Position numbers and translations under genes: made by a program. 64,000 bases of DNA from Rhodothermales bacterium (GTDB taxonomy: Bacteria; Bacteroidota; Rhodothermia; Rhodothermales; UBA10348), in the NCBI GenBank assembly GCA_017643395.1, contig JAEPNP010000002.1, forward strand, positions 226,290 through 290,289, given 5' to 3'. Shown piece after piece: positions 28,537 through 37,576 of this stretch; position 1 is the stretch's first letter, and each line of letters starts with the position of its first letter. Under the pieces are notes generated by a model. It saw only the letters and a program-made list of their open reading frames with translations, did not search any database and was not told where the DNA came from.

Positions 28537-30592
28537 CCGCCGTCTGCGCCACCCGGTCTGTGATTGTGAGCGTGAGAAGATAGTCGCCGCCCTCCCGGCT
28601 CTCGCGTTCCAGAAGCAGGTATTCCCCGATACTGGCCTCAGAGCCACTCGAACGGAAGCCAGCGCCCACCGAGTCGTTTCCGCGCCTCAGCATGCGGGCC
28701 AGCAGGGGTCTGCCCTCGTCGGCCTCGGATCTCAGGGTAGCCGTCACCTCGTAGTCCGTGCGTCCATCCGGACCGGGCGACAGGCCGTACACCTCGAAGT
28801 AGGCGTACACGGGGGCGTCGTCCTCGAACGTGTTGTCGGGCGATGGAAAGATTGCCAGTCCGTCGCGATTCCAGAGGCCTTCTGCGACCTCGCCCTCCTC
28901 GATCAGGTCCGCCAGCAGCACGCTCGAAACAGCGAAGGATTCGACCGGTGCCCGCGCGGGCTCGTCCGTGAATACCACGGTCCTCGCCGGACCCTGCAAC
29001 GTCGCAGGAGACACCGCCTCAAGCCGGGCAAGCAGCGGGCCAGGAGCCGCCATCGGAACGCTCGCCGCCTTGACGAAGGGGCTGCCCTCCTGCCAGGGGC
29101 GCACGCCGGGGTCACCCAGTGATACCATGCGACTGCCCGAATCGAGCACAAAAGCGGCCCGATCCGCATCGCCGAGGCCATCCGGCACGATGCCCGCCAT
29201 AACGACGTCATAGCCGCGACTTGCACGGAATACCGACACCTGCATCGGCAGGATTTCCCAACTTGGCTCAATCAGCAGCGGGATGTCGCGAAAACGCTGC
29301 CTGGCGAGCAGGACGTAGTCGGCGCTTCGCAGCTCCGTGTCGCCGCGCCAACCCTCAAATGCCCGGCTCCGAGGCGCGTAGTAGGACCATTCGCCCGTGC
29401 GCGCCAGATCCATGAATCGAAAGTCGAAGCCGTCATACAGGAAAACGGCGTAGCGGTCCCAGCCGCCAGCCGCGCCGGCAGGCGTATCCCCGCCGGTGTA
29501 CTGCATTTCGCCAACCGGCATCCCATACCGCACGATGACACTGCCGGGGTTGGTGTTCGCACCCGGCTCGCCCTCATACGGATTCCCGAATCGAACGTCT
29601 GCGTACACCCAGCGCACCACGTGCTCCGTCAGACGCTCATTGTCCGGAGTCAGGGCGATGGGGTCCTGGTCTCTCCACCAGGACTCGGCGTCCTCCGGAA
29701 GCCGTTCCTCTGTTGAAAGTACTCGGGCCGGATTCAGCAGGTCGTGCCGCTCTCCGGGTGCCAGCAGATCCAGACCCACTTGCGCCAGGGTCGCCGCCGC
29801 CTCGGCGCGGCCCTCCCGATCTGCCGCCAACGCACCGGTCAAATAGCCCAGGGCGTGGTCAGGCCGCACTCGCCGGAACGCCGATGCGTCCTCTGACAGC
29901 GCGGGCCAGTCATCCGTGCCGATGTGTATTTGTGCCAACTGCCGGAGTGCGAAAGCTCCGACCTCTTCGGAGCCCAATGCACGCCGCAACCTGGCGAGGG
30001 TGGTGCGCATGAGGCGTCCGTCGGGCCGCGCGGACGCGACCGAAATGTCGACGGTTTCACCTCGGTAGCGCTCGCTGAATCGGACCCCCGGCCCGGTGGC
30101 TCGACTCCCCGCCGCGGCCCGGCCCGTGAGCCAATCCGCGTTGGTCCCGGCCGGTACTTTCGCACGATGGGCGCGACGCGCCAGCTCACGCGCATCCTGC
30201 GTACCGAGCAGCAGATTGGCGCCTACGTCCAGTGAGTCACGACGCAGCAGGGCACGTGCTCGGGAGCGGTTTCGAGCCGATCTGGCGGGCCCGAGCAGAG
30301 CACCCGTGCCGTACTGGGTGGCCCAGAGTGCCAGTCCCCGGTATCCCTGGTGGTGATCCTCGACGGCGTGGCTGAGTGCCTCTGCGGCTCCGGGCACATT
30401 GTCCGATCGGAGGGCCTGGAGTCCGTGCTCGAGCCAGGCGTCCGCCAGTCCGGGGGCGTTCGCCGGAACCTGCCGCAGGCACACTGCCGGCTGATCCTCG
30501 GTGAGGCACTGCGCCGCCGTGCGTTGGGCCTGCACGGGGAGCGACGATCCGACCAGGATCAGGGCAATCAGTATGGCGGAGGGGCGCAGCAC
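28505..30592 (-). CDS. GWxTD-domain protein, second paralogue (exported)
   Basis: The GTG at 30592 gives signal peptide VLRPSAILIALILVGSSLPVQAQ; an earlier in-frame start would add 75 low-complexity residues encoded partly by the upstream repeat. Helical, TPR-like repeats occupy the first half. The GWxTD region is seen as SWWRDQDPIALTPDNERLTEH and NPGSVIVRYGMPVGE. The C-terminal domain carries YFEVYGL, DYEVTATL and LLTLTITDR, matching the paralogue downstream. It is the first gene of the overlapping operon GWxTD, TonB receptor, DUF4249 lipoprotein. Function unknown; an envelope role is inferred from the signal peptide and partners. Confidence 0.87.
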   Translation of the reverse strand: MLRPSAILIALILVGSSLPVQAQRTAAQCLTEDQPAVCLRQVPANAPGLADAWLEHGLQALRSDNVPGAAEALSHAVEDHHQGYRGLALWATQYGTGALLGPARSARNRSRARALLRRDSLDVGANLLLGTQDARELARRAHRAKVPAGTNADWLTGRAAAGSRATGPGVRFSERYRGETVDISVASARPDGRLMRTTLARLRRALGSEEVGAFALRQLAQIHIGTDDWPALSEDASAFRRVRPDHALGYLTGALAADREGRAEAAATLAQVGLDLLAPGERHDLLNPARVLSTEERLPEDAESWWRDQDPIALTPDNERLTEHVVRWVYADVRFGNPYEGEPGANTNPGSVIVRYGMPVGEMQYTGGDTPAGAAGGWDRYAVFLYDGFDFRFMDLARTGEWSYYAPRSRAFEGWRGDTELRSADYVLLARQRFRDIPLLIEPSWEILPMQVSVFRASRGYDVVMAGIVPDGLGDADRAAFVLDSGSRMVSLGDPGVRPWQEGSPFVKAASVPMAAPGPLLARLEAVSPATLQGPARTVVFTDEPARAPVESFAVSSVLLADLIEEGEVAEGLWNRDGLAIFPSPDNTFEDDAPVYAYFEVYGLSPGPDGRTDYEVTATLRSEADEGRPLLARMLRRGNDSVGAGFRSSGSEASIGEYLLLERESREGGDYLLTLTITDRVAQTAVEATTRVRFN

Positions 30593-30743
30593 TACGGTGC
30601 AGACCCCTGAATTCGGGCTTCGGTTTCCCACCTCGGCGGCAACGGCCGTCAGGTCCCGCTGAGTGGGCTCTGGGGCTCGGTGAGCCGTGGGGCGGACCAG
30701 ATGCCCCCGAACGGGACGGACCCGCGATGGGCGATGGGCTCCG

Positions 30744-30899
30744 ATATGGGATCCGGGGGCGCTATTCCACCTCAGGGGCCGCCGAGACCGCCCCGACATG
30801 GAATCCGGGGGCTCCATTCAACTCGCGGGGCCGACGAAACCGCCCCTACATGGAATCCGGGGGCGTTATTCCACCTCCGCGGCCGCCGAGACCGCCGAG
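30744..30899. repeat. Three 52-bp tandem units of the TGGAATCCG family
   Basis: Units begin at 30744, 30796 and 30848, exactly 52 bp apart. Each has the form ACATGGAATCCGGGGGCG, then TTATTCCACCTC, then GCGGCCGCCGAGACCGCC. TGGAAT and ATTCCA make an inverted repeat in unit 3. On the opposite strand the core GCGGAGGTGGAATAACG resembles GCGGAGTGGACTACCG of the array after topA, so both loci belong to one family. The stretch 30593-30743, between the GWxTD start and the first unit, holds at most a degenerate further unit. Confidence 0.8.
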
Positions 30900-30974
30900 A
30901 CCGCCGAGACCGCCGAGACCGCCGAGTCCGCCGAGACCACCGAGACCGCCAAGGCCGCCGAGACTGCCGAGACC
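30885..30974. repeat. Ten copies of a 9-bp repeat GCCGAGACC
   Basis: A regular 9-bp repeat, ten copies with six exact and four one- to three-base variants, continues from the last 52-bp unit and stops 7 bp before the smpB stop codon. It probably arose by slippage from the GCCGAGACC segment at the end of the 52-bp unit. Confidence 0.85.
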
Positions 30975-30980
30975 GCCCGG

Positions 30981-31445
30981 CTACTCCGCGTGCCCGCCCT
31001 TCTGGATCCGGTCCAGTCGCCGTTTGGACTCGCGCTCCGCAATGTCAGCGCGCTTGTCGTAGAGCTTTTTACCCTTGCCGAGACCAATCTCCAGCTTGGC
31101 TCTTCCGTTGGAGAAGTACAGCCGCATCGGCACGATGGTGTACCCCTTCTGCTGGGCGGCCTTGTCGAATCGATCGATCTCCTTCCTGTGCAGCAGCAAC
31201 TTGCGCGGACGGAGGGGATCGTGATTCATGCGATTCCCGAAATCATACGGCGCGATGTGACACTGCATCAGGTACATCTCGCCCTGCTTCACCTGGCAGA
31301 ACGCCTCCTGCAGGTTGGCCTTTCCGGCCCGCAGGGATTTGACTTCGGTGCCCAGCAACTCCATGCCGGCCTCCAGGCGCTCGTCGATGTGATACTCGAA
31401 GCGCGCCTTGCGATTGGAAACGACGGTCTTGGTACCGTCGCCCAT
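30981..31445 (-). CDS. smpB: SsrA-binding protein
   Basis: SmpB binds tmRNA and brings it to stalled ribosomes for trans-translation. The ATG at 31445 gives 154 residues with the expected NRKARFEYHIDERLEAGMEL, LLGTEVKSLRAGKANLQEAF, HIAPYDFGNRMNHDP and C-terminal GKKLYDKRADIAERE. Its ATG overlaps the TGA of the MqnA-like gene. The tmRNA gene itself was not seen in the window. Confidence 0.97.
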   Translation of the reverse strand: MGDGTKTVVSNRKARFEYHIDERLEAGMELLGTEVKSLRAGKANLQEAFCQVKQGEMYLMQCHIAPYDFGNRMNHDPLRPRKLLLHRKEIDRFDKAAQQKGYTIVPMRLYFSNGRAKLEIGLGKGKKLYDKRADIAERESKRRLDRIQKGGHAE

Positions 31446-32221
31446 CAGAGCTGGGGGTCGCGCTGGTCCGAGCCGATGTCGGCGCCTTCCGGAATCCGGG
31501 CCGTGCGCACCTCCTCGATGTCCGAGGTCAGCCCGTAGTAGTACAGGTGCGTGCTGAGCTCGGTAAGGCTTGCCGTAGCTATGTCGTCGAAGCGGAATCT
31601 CGGCAAACCCATGCCGTCCGAGCCGGGGTTTGTGCCGTCCAGATCGTCCGAGGATTCCACCGAGGCCGCGGCCGCCCTGAGGACACGAATGGTCCCCGCG
31701 TCCAGTTCGCCGGCCCTCATCATGAAGAGGCCCCAGACCATGGGGTAATTGGTGAGCTCGTACCACTCCTCTCCGAGGTCCAGTCGGAGCGCGTCGCCGC
31801 TACCCCCACCACCTCGCTGGAGCCGGGCCTGGTCCGGGTGGGCATCGAGCACCGGCTGCACCGACATGCCGTAGTGCTCATGAAGAACGATCCGTGCAAC
31901 CAGCGATTCCAGCCCGTCGGGGTTCCAGGTAACCAGATGCTCCGGTTGTCCCTCAAAGCCCTCCGGCAGCAGAATGGCGAGGTGCGGCGTGGACCACGAT
32001 CCGTAGGCCACCGCGGGGATCAGTTCAAAGTCGTCTCGGTCGGCCGCCAGGGCGCGATGGGTCGGCACGAGCGCCAAGTCGGTGAGTCCGGCCTGAAGAC
32101 GCTGCTCGGCCATGTCACGTTCAACGAACGCCACGTCCGTCTCGGGTCCCTGCAGCGCTTTTCCGAAGGCGCGCAGCTGCGGTTCGTCCCAGACCGATAT
32201 GCGGAGAATGGATGCTTCCAT
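31445..32221 (-). CDS. Divergent MqnA/MqnD-family protein
   Basis: The fold and several motifs match the MqnA/MqnD family of periplasmic-binding-like enzymes of the futalosine menaquinone pathway: GLTDLALVPTHRALA, and LRLDLGEEWYELTNYPMVWGLF, comparable to the family's DLGEEW..TG.PFV.A.W. The N-terminus (LRISVWDEPQLRAFG) lacks the usual SYLNT-type motif of chorismate dehydratase MqnA, so enzymatic activity is uncertain. It sits between rplS and smpB; the 3' end overlaps smpB by 1 bp. Confidence 0.65.
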   Translation of the reverse strand: MEASILRISVWDEPQLRAFGKALQGPETDVAFVERDMAEQRLQAGLTDLALVPTHRALAADRDDFELIPAVAYGSWSTPHLAILLPEGFEGQPEHLVTWNPDGLESLVARIVLHEHYGMSVQPVLDAHPDQARLQRGGGGSGDALRLDLGEEWYELTNYPMVWGLFMMRAGELDAGTIRVLRAAAASVESSDDLDGTNPGSDGMGLPRFRFDDIATASLTELSTHLYYYGLTSDIEEVRTARIPEGADIGSDQRDPQL

Positions 32222-32232
32222 ACAAACACGGA

Positions 32233-32264
32233 ACAGACCGCCGACGAACCCGCCGGCGGTCTGT
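32233..32264 (-). terminator. Hairpin between rplS and the MqnA-like gene
   Basis: An 11-bp perfect inverted repeat (ACAGACCGCCG / CGGCGGTCTGT, 10-nt loop) is followed on the minus strand by TTCCGTGTTTGT. It may end or attenuate the ffh-rplS transcript. The T-tract is weak and it ends 12 bp before the next ATG. Confidence 0.5.
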
Positions 32265-32286
32265 CCCTCTGACGCTTGGTTCCCGG

Positions 32287-32640
32287 TTAGCGGGTACGCT
32301 TCTCGCGGATGCGGGCGGCCTTGCCGCGACGCTCACGCATGTAGTACAGCTTGGCGCGGCGAACGCGACCATGCCGGATCACTTCAATCTTGGCGATCTT
32401 CGGCGAGTGGATCGGGAAAATGCGCTCGACACCGACGCCGTTGGACACCTTGCGGACCATGAACGTGCGACGTGCGCCAGAGCCCTTGAGTGCGATGACC
32501 ACACCCTGGTACTGCTGGATGCGCTCTTTCTCGCCCTCGATCACGCGCACGTGCACGTTGACCGTATCTCCGGGGGCGAACTCCGGGATGTCGTCCCGCA
32601 GCTGGGTACCCTCCACGAGGGCCATCATATCTGTGGCCAT
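32287..32640 (-). CDS. rplS: 50S ribosomal protein L19
   Basis: bL19 lies at the 30S-50S interface. The ATG at 32640 gives 117 residues; [42 protein letters not shown] and [20 protein letters not shown] are standard L19 sequence. It follows trmD by 26 bp in the conserved rpsP-rimM-trmD-rplS order. Confidence 0.98.
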   Translation of the reverse strand: MATDMMALVEGTQLRDDIPEFAPGDTVNVHVRVIEGEKERIQQYQGVVIALKGSGARRTFMVRKVSNGVGVERIFPIHSPKIAKIEVIRHGRVRRAKLYYMRERRGKAARIREKRTR

Positions 32641-32666
32641 TTCGGACCTCCAGTAATCTTTGGTTT

Positions 32667-33377
32667 TCAGTTCGTCTTGGCAGAGGCTGGCTCTGCCAGG
32701 CTTTCGAGTAGATCCGGCCGTCTGTGCCGGGTCTTCTCCAGTTTCTGTGCTTCCCGCCACCGGGCTACTGCGCTGTGATCACCGCTGAGCAGCACGTCGG
32801 GAACGCGCATGCCGCGGTAGTCGGCGGGGCGGGTATAGACCGGGGCGTCGAGCAGACCGTCCTGGAAGCTGTCGGAAAGAGCAGATTCCGCGTCGCCCAG
32901 GACGCCGGGGATCAGACGAACGAGCGCGTCTACAAGCACCAGTGCGGGCAGTTCCCCCCCACTGAGCACGTAGTCACCGATCGAAATCTCCCGCGAAACC
33001 AGCTCATCACGCACGCGCTGATCGATGCCCTTGTAGTGCCCGGCGATGAGCACCAGGCGACTGCACAGCGACAGCTCATTGGCCATGGGCTGATCCAGCA
33101 CCTCTCCGTCCGGAGTCAGAAAGATCACCTGATCGATGGGGTCTCCCTCACCTTTCAGCGCCTCCAGACAGTCGAACAGCGGTTCCGGTTTCAGCACCAT
33201 GCCGGCACCGCCGCCAAACGGGTAGTCGTCCAGCTGCCGGTGCTTGCCGACCGACCAGTCCCGAAGGTCATGCACACGAATGTCCACGAGCTCCTTGGTC
33301 TGGGCACGCTGCACAATGCTCTGCCGGAGCGGAGACGTGCAGATATCGGGCAGGGCGGTGATGATGTCGATGCGCAT
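32667..33377 (-). CDS. trmD: tRNA (guanine-N1)-methyltransferase
   Basis: TrmD methylates G37 next to the anticodon and so prevents frameshifting. The ATG at 33377 gives 236 residues with [39 protein letters not shown], the knot motif [13 protein letters not shown], and [20 protein letters not shown]. The start is one base after the rimM stop. Confidence 0.98.
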   Translation of the reverse strand: MRIDIITALPDICTSPLRQSIVQRAQTKELVDIRVHDLRDWSVGKHRQLDDYPFGGGAGMVLKPEPLFDCLEALKGEGDPIDQVIFLTPDGEVLDQPMANELSLCSRLVLIAGHYKGIDQRVRDELVSREISIGDYVLSGGELPALVLVDALVRLIPGVLGDAESALSDSFQDGLLDAPVYTRPADYRGMRVPDVLLSGDHSAVARWREAQKLEKTRHRRPDLLESLAEPASAKTN

Positions 33378-33378
33378 G

Positions 33379-33936
33379 TCAGTCCCTCTCCGAAGCGGGC
33401 TCGCCATCCAGCAATCCTTCCAGAGCGACCACCGTGAGGTAGCCGGCGTCCGAATCGACTTCAGGCACAAGCTCTTCCACAAAAGGAACCATGGACAGCG
33501 ATCCGCCGGATCGGCGAACGCTCAGCGTGGGATGGGCCGGGTACTCGACGACGTCGACGACTTCTCCCAGCACCTCTCCGGATTCGGAGCGTACCTGGAG
33601 GCCGACGAGGTCACTCAGGAACACCTGACCATCTTCCAGCGGCGGCAGATCCTCCTCGGCCGCCCAGACCTCAAGGCCATGCAGGGCCTCGGCAGCTTCG
33701 CGCGTCTGCACGCCGTCCAATTCAAGAAGGACTGCCAGGCCGTTTTTCAACGGCTGAAAGCCAACTTCCCGGATGGTATGGGCACGGAGCGCATCGCCCA
33801 GATAGACGGTCTCAAGTGCTTCGAACCGATACGGATCATCGGTTTCGGGACGGACCTTGAATCCGCCTCGAACGCCGTGCGTGCGCGTCACCACGCCCAC
33901 CATGCGGAATCCGCTATGATCAACCGGTCGATTCAC
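33379..33936 (-). CDS. rimM: 16S rRNA processing protein RimM
   Basis: RimM assists maturation of the 30S head near S19. The N-terminal beta-barrel shows [16 protein letters not shown] and the PRC-barrel domain [18 protein letters not shown], ending [13 protein letters not shown]. There are two possible starts: M1, or M12 just before VGVV; the first lies 5 bp after rpsP. Length 185 is normal. Confidence 0.95.
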   Translation of the reverse strand: MNRPVDHSGFRMVGVVTRTHGVRGGFKVRPETDDPYRFEALETVYLGDALRAHTIREVGFQPLKNGLAVLLELDGVQTREAAEALHGLEVWAAEEDLPPLEDGQVFLSDLVGLQVRSESGEVLGEVVDVVEYPAHPTLSVRRSGGSLSMVPFVEELVPEVDSDAGYLTVVALEGLLDGEPASERD

Positions 33937-33941
33937 CCGAT

Positions 33942-34685
33942 TCAGCCTTCGGTCTTCTCGGCTTCGGCTTCCTCGGCAGCTTCGGCCTCGGCGGGAGCCT
34001 CTTCAGCAGCGGCCTCGGCCTCTGCGACGGCTTCCTTGGCTTCAGCGGCTGCTTCGGCAGCTTCCGGAGCGGGCTCGTCGATGGCCGGTGCCTGTTCTAC
34101 CGCGTCGGTAGCAGGTGCCGGAGCGTCGGCGGCGGCAGTCGCCACATTGGCGGCCTCCTGCTCCTTCTTGGCCTCTTCGGCAGCCTTGGCGCGCTGCTCG
34201 GCGGCTTCGCGCTGAGCGGCTTCGGCGGCCTCGCGAGCCTTGGCTTCAGCCTCGGCGCGAATCTTGGCCAGCTCGGCAGCCTGCTTCTTGGCCACGTCCG
34301 CTTCAGCGGCCAGCATGGCCTCTTTGCGGTCCTTGGCGGTCGTCTTGGTCGCGGCACTGGCTTTGGCCATGGCGCGCTCCTTGTGCTCGGCGACGGCCGT
34401 GTCGATGGCTTCCTGCTCGGCACCCTTGCGGTGCATATGCAGGGCCAGCATGAGGCCTTCCCGGCTGAGAATCGAGCGCACTGTGTCGCTGGGCTGTGCG
34501 CCCTGCTGCAGCCAGTACATCACCCGGTCATCCTTGAGCTCCACCTGGGCGGGCTCGCGAAGGGGGTCATACCGGCCCAGATCCTCGATGTACCGGCCGT
34601 CGCGCGGGCTGCGCGAATCGGCCGCCACAACGGCGTAAAGAGGCCGCTTGCGGCGACCCATTCGGCGTAAACGAAGCTTAACCAC
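33942..34685 (-). CDS. rpsP: 30S ribosomal protein S16 with ~160-residue Ala/Glu/Lys tail
   Basis: The first 85 residues are ordinary bS16 ([35 protein letters not shown]). The protein then continues for about 160 residues that are almost only Ala, Glu, Lys and Arg, with a basic first part ([18 protein letters not shown]) and a very acidic end ([15 protein letters not shown]), predicted long helix or disorder. Usual bS16 is 80-100 residues; extended forms are known in Bacteroidota, but this is a long one. The start is GTG. It lies between ffh and rimM in the usual operon. Confidence 0.95.
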   Translation of the reverse strand: MVKLRLRRMGRRKRPLYAVVAADSRSPRDGRYIEDLGRYDPLREPAQVELKDDRVMYWLQQGAQPSDTVRSILSREGLMLALHMHRKGAEQEAIDTAVAEHKERAMAKASAATKTTAKDRKEAMLAAEADVAKKQAAELAKIRAEAEAKAREAAEAAQREAAEQRAKAAEEAKKEQEAANVATAAADAPAPATDAVEQAPAIDEPAPEAAEAAAEAKEAVAEAEAAAEEAPAEAEAAEEAEAEKTEG

Positions 34686-34711
34686 GTTCTTCCTTGCTTG
34701 AGTTTAAAGCG

Positions 34712-36064
34712 TCAGTTGCGGCGTCCCATCAGGGCGCCAATGTCTACGTTGCGACCCTTGCCCATGAGCTTGGTCATGGTCTTCATCATCTTCCGCATGT
34801 CGCGGAACTGCTTGAGCAGCTGATTCACGTCCCGGACTTCGGTGCCTGAGCCGAGCGCTATCCGCTTGCGTCTCGAGCCGTTGATCATGTCCGGATTGCG
34901 GCGCTCGTCCGGGGTCATGGACCGGATGATCGCCTCGATATGCATGAACGCGTCGTCATCCACGTCCAGCTGGTCCACCTGCTTGCCGATGCCGGGGATC
35001 ATGCCGACGAGGTCGCGCAGTGACCCCATCTTCTTGATCTTGTCCAGCTGATCCAGGAAGTCCTCCAGGTCGAACTTCTCCGAGCGCATCTTCGCGCGGA
35101 GTTTCTCGGCCTGCTTCTCGTCGAACTGCTCCTGGGCCTTCTCGACGAAGGAGACCACATCGCCCATGCCCAGAATGCGCTGGGCCATGCGATCGGGGTA
35201 GAACGGCGTCAGCGCGTCCAGCTTCTCCCCGGTGGAGGCAAACTTGATGGGTTTCTGAACGACAGTCCGGATGGACAGCGCGGCACCACCGCGGGTGTCG
35301 CCGTCCAGCTTGGTCAGCACCACGCCGTCGAAGTTGAGGCGCTCATTGAAGGAGACCGCCGTATTGACGGCATCCTGACCCGTCATCGAGTCCACCACGA
35401 ACAGAATTTCGTGGGGCTGAATGGCCTCCTTGATGTTGCCGACCTCGGTCATCATGACCTCGTCCACGGCCAGCCGGCCGGCGGTGTCGACAATCAGCAC
35501 GTCCCGCGCCTCACGTCGCGCGGCGCCGACGGCTTCCCGCGCCACGCGCACCGCGTCCTTGACCGGCTCGTCCCCATCCATGATGGAGAACACCGGCACC
35601 CCGACCTGTTCGGCGAGCGTCGACAACTGGTCCACAGCGGCCGGGCGGTACACATCGGCCGCCGCAAGCATGGGCGCACGCCCCTTGCTCTTGAAGTGCT
35701 GAGCCAGCTTGCCACAGAACGTGGTCTTACCCGAACCCTGCAAGCCCGCCACCAGGATCACCGTCGGCGGAGTGGGCGCCAGCGAGACATCGACCTGCTC
35801 CTCACCGAGGAAATGGACCAACTCGTCATAGACGATCTTGACCATCTGCTGACCCGGAGAAACCGAGTTCAGAACTTCCTCACCGAGTGCCTTTTCCTTG
35901 ACCCGGTTGGTAAAGTCCCGGGCAACCTGGTAGTTGACGTCTGCGTCCAGGAGCGCGCGACGGATCTCGCGCATGCTCTCGGCAACGTTCAACTCATTGA
36001 TTCTTCCCTGGCCGCTGAGTGACTTCAGCGCGCCTTCCAGCTTGTCGCTTAGGCTGTCGAACAT
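34712..36064 (-). CDS. ffh: Signal recognition particle protein Ffh
   Basis: Ffh binds signal peptides and 4.5S RNA for co-translational membrane targeting. N domain, GTPase G domain ([38 protein letters not shown]) and the methionine-rich M domain ([40 protein letters not shown]) are all present. Length 450 is standard. It is the first gene of the ribosomal run. Confidence 0.98.
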   Translation of the reverse strand: MFDSLSDKLEGALKSLSGQGRINELNVAESMREIRRALLDADVNYQVARDFTNRVKEKALGEEVLNSVSPGQQMVKIVYDELVHFLGEEQVDVSLAPTPPTVILVAGLQGSGKTTFCGKLAQHFKSKGRAPMLAAADVYRPAAVDQLSTLAEQVGVPVFSIMDGDEPVKDAVRVAREAVGAARREARDVLIVDTAGRLAVDEVMMTEVGNIKEAIQPHEILFVVDSMTGQDAVNTAVSFNERLNFDGVVLTKLDGDTRGGAALSIRTVVQKPIKFASTGEKLDALTPFYPDRMAQRILGMGDVVSFVEKAQEQFDEKQAEKLRAKMRSEKFDLEDFLDQLDKIKKMGSLRDLVGMIPGIGKQVDQLDVDDDAFMHIEAIIRSMTPDERRNPDMINGSRRKRIALGSGTEVRDVNQLLKQFRDMRKMMKTMTKLMGKGRNVDIGALMGRRN

Positions 36065-36101
36065 GGTGCGTGTGTCTTGGGAAGAATCCCGGTGGCTGGG
36101 T

Positions 36102-36117
36102 GGGTCAGCTTTGACCC
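36102..36117. promoter_or_regulatory. Inverted repeat upstream of ffh
   Basis: GGGTCA-N4-TGACCC is a perfect 6-bp inverted repeat in the 167-bp gap between divergent ffh and the cyclo-ligase gene, 38 bp before the ffh start. It could be an operator or a leader hairpin. Confidence 0.3.
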
Positions 36118-36231
36118 GTCAGGACCGGCGAGCGGTTTCTGGCGTCACAGAAAATGGAACAGGAAGGAGAAAGTAGGGCAGCCAAACGGCCTCTCCAACG
36201 ACGCTCCGCCTATCCTCTTTATCTTCATGGC

Positions 36232-36825
36232 ATGTCACGATCCAAAGAGGCGATTCGTCGGGACGTGCGTGGCCGGCTTTCGCAGCTTCCACCGTCAGCG
36301 CGACGTGCCATGGAGCACGATCTCATCGCCCGGCTTGGTACGCTGCCGGAACTGCAGGCCGTCCGGTTCCTGGCGGGCTTCTGGCCGATGGGCCATGAAC
36401 CGGACGTGACGACCTGGCTGGAGAAAAACCACCGAGCCGGCACCACGATCCTGCTCCCCCGGGTCAGGCACTTCAAGCGTTCACGAATCCCGGGCGCGGA
36501 GCGGGTCGAATTCGCGCGGTTTGAGGGCCGTGCGGAGCTGCTGCAGAATCGATGGGGTATCGGGGAGCCAACGGGCCCCGCCGTGCCATTGCCGGCGACG
36601 GGCATCCTGCTTGTCCCGGCACTGGCGGTCTCCCGTGCCGGCACGCGACTGGGGCACGGGTTTGGTTACTATGATGAGATCATGGACAATCACCCCGGCC
36701 TGCTGCCAATTTGTGCCGTTTTTGGGGCGCAATTGTCCGAAGATCTCCCCGTCGAGCAACATGACCGTCCCGTACGCGTCATCATTACCCCCGAAGAAGT
36801 GATCCGGACGGACCTTGACGCGTAA
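36232..36825 (+). CDS. 5-formyltetrahydrofolate cyclo-ligase
   Basis: The enzyme converts 5-formyl-THF to 5,10-methenyl-THF with ATP. The ATG at 36232 gives 197 residues beginning MSRSKEAIRRDVRGRLSQLP. Conserved parts are ILLPRV, RWGIGEPTGP, LVPALAVSRAGTRLGHGFGYYDE, which carries the ATP-binding G-R-LG-G-GYYD pattern. The earlier in-frame ATG would add a low-complexity leader. A PspC gene follows after 62 bp. Confidence 0.93.
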   Translation: MSRSKEAIRRDVRGRLSQLPPSARRAMEHDLIARLGTLPELQAVRFLAGFWPMGHEPDVTTWLEKNHRAGTTILLPRVRHFKRSRIPGAERVEFARFEGRAELLQNRWGIGEPTGPAVPLPATGILLVPALAVSRAGTRLGHGFGYYDEIMDNHPGLLPICAVFGAQLSEDLPVEQHDRPVRVIITPEEVIRTDLDA

Positions 36826-36887
36826 CATGCCGTCTACATGCCCGTAACGGTGATTCGCCAAGGGTCCCCCCCATTCGGCATAGACGC

Positions 36888-37574
36888 ATGGCTACCAGAA
36901 CTCGAAAAGGAAGATCAACAGAGCTCGCCGAAGAGGAAGGGCGCATAGACCCCATCCTGTTCGGCGGTGAACAGATGGATCTCGAGGACCTCTCGGAGGA
37001 CGAACTCGAGGACATTCTGTTTGCGGAAGAGGAACGGACCCCAAACGGGTTCTTCAACCTGCCCACCATTGCCGGCTTCTCGCTGATACTGGTGGGCATT
37101 GCCTACATCTTCCAGCAGCTGGGCTTCTGGCCCGGAGTGGATCTCAGCGTACTGGCCACCATGCTGCCGTGGCTGGCCGGCATTCTCATCATTCTGCTTG
37201 GATTCGGGGTGCTCTCATGGCGCCCGGGCCGCAAGCCCAAGCCGAAGAAGATGACGGCGCGTGAGCGTCGGGCCCAGAAAGCCGCAGAGAAAGCGGAAGT
37301 GAAGGCCGAGACACGAGCCGCAAAATCGCGTCGCCGGGAAGAGCGCACCAGCAACAAGCTGCGCAAGTCCCGCGACAAGAAACTGGCCGGCGTCGCCGGG
37401 GGCATTGCCGAGTATTTCAGCATCGACCCGACGCTGGTCCGTATTGCCTTTGTGATCGGGACCATTGCTTCCGGCGGCCCCTTCTTCCTTGCCTACCTGC
37501 TCCTGGCGTTTGTCATGCCGAACCCGGAGAAGCAGTCGTTTGAGGAGCGCATCACCATTATCCGGGACAGCTGA
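36888..37574 (+). CDS. Membrane protein with C-terminal PspC domain
   Basis: A 228-residue protein: an acidic N-terminal 50 residues (DLEDLSEDELEDILF), two transmembrane helices (residues 60-110), a highly charged linker rich in Lys, Arg and Glu, and a C-terminal PspC domain (NKLRKSRDKKLAGVAGGIAEYFSIDPTLVRIAF) with its hydrophobic segment. PspC domains sense or respond to envelope stress in phage-shock systems; pspA or a PspF-type regulator is not present here. The next gene, 2 bp on, is a minimal PspC. Confidence 0.85.
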   Translation: MATRTRKGRSTELAEEEGRIDPILFGGEQMDLEDLSEDELEDILFAEEERTPNGFFNLPTIAGFSLILVGIAYIFQQLGFWPGVDLSVLATMLPWLAGILIILLGFGVLSWRPGRKPKPKKMTARERRAQKAAEKAEVKAETRAAKSRRREERTSNKLRKSRDKKLAGVAGGIAEYFSIDPTLVRIAFVIGTIASGGPFFLAYLLLAFVMPNPEKQSFEERITIIRDS

Positions 37575-37576
37575 AC

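Noticed and set aside
28537-28647. Longer N-terminus of the TonB receptor from an upstream ATG
   Set aside because: It would add 37 mostly basic residues inside the previous gene and bury the signal peptide.
30680-31538. Plus-strand open frames over the 52-bp and 9-bp repeats and smpB
   Set aside because: They are mirror frames of smpB and the repeats, with Pro/Arg-rich low-complexity translation.
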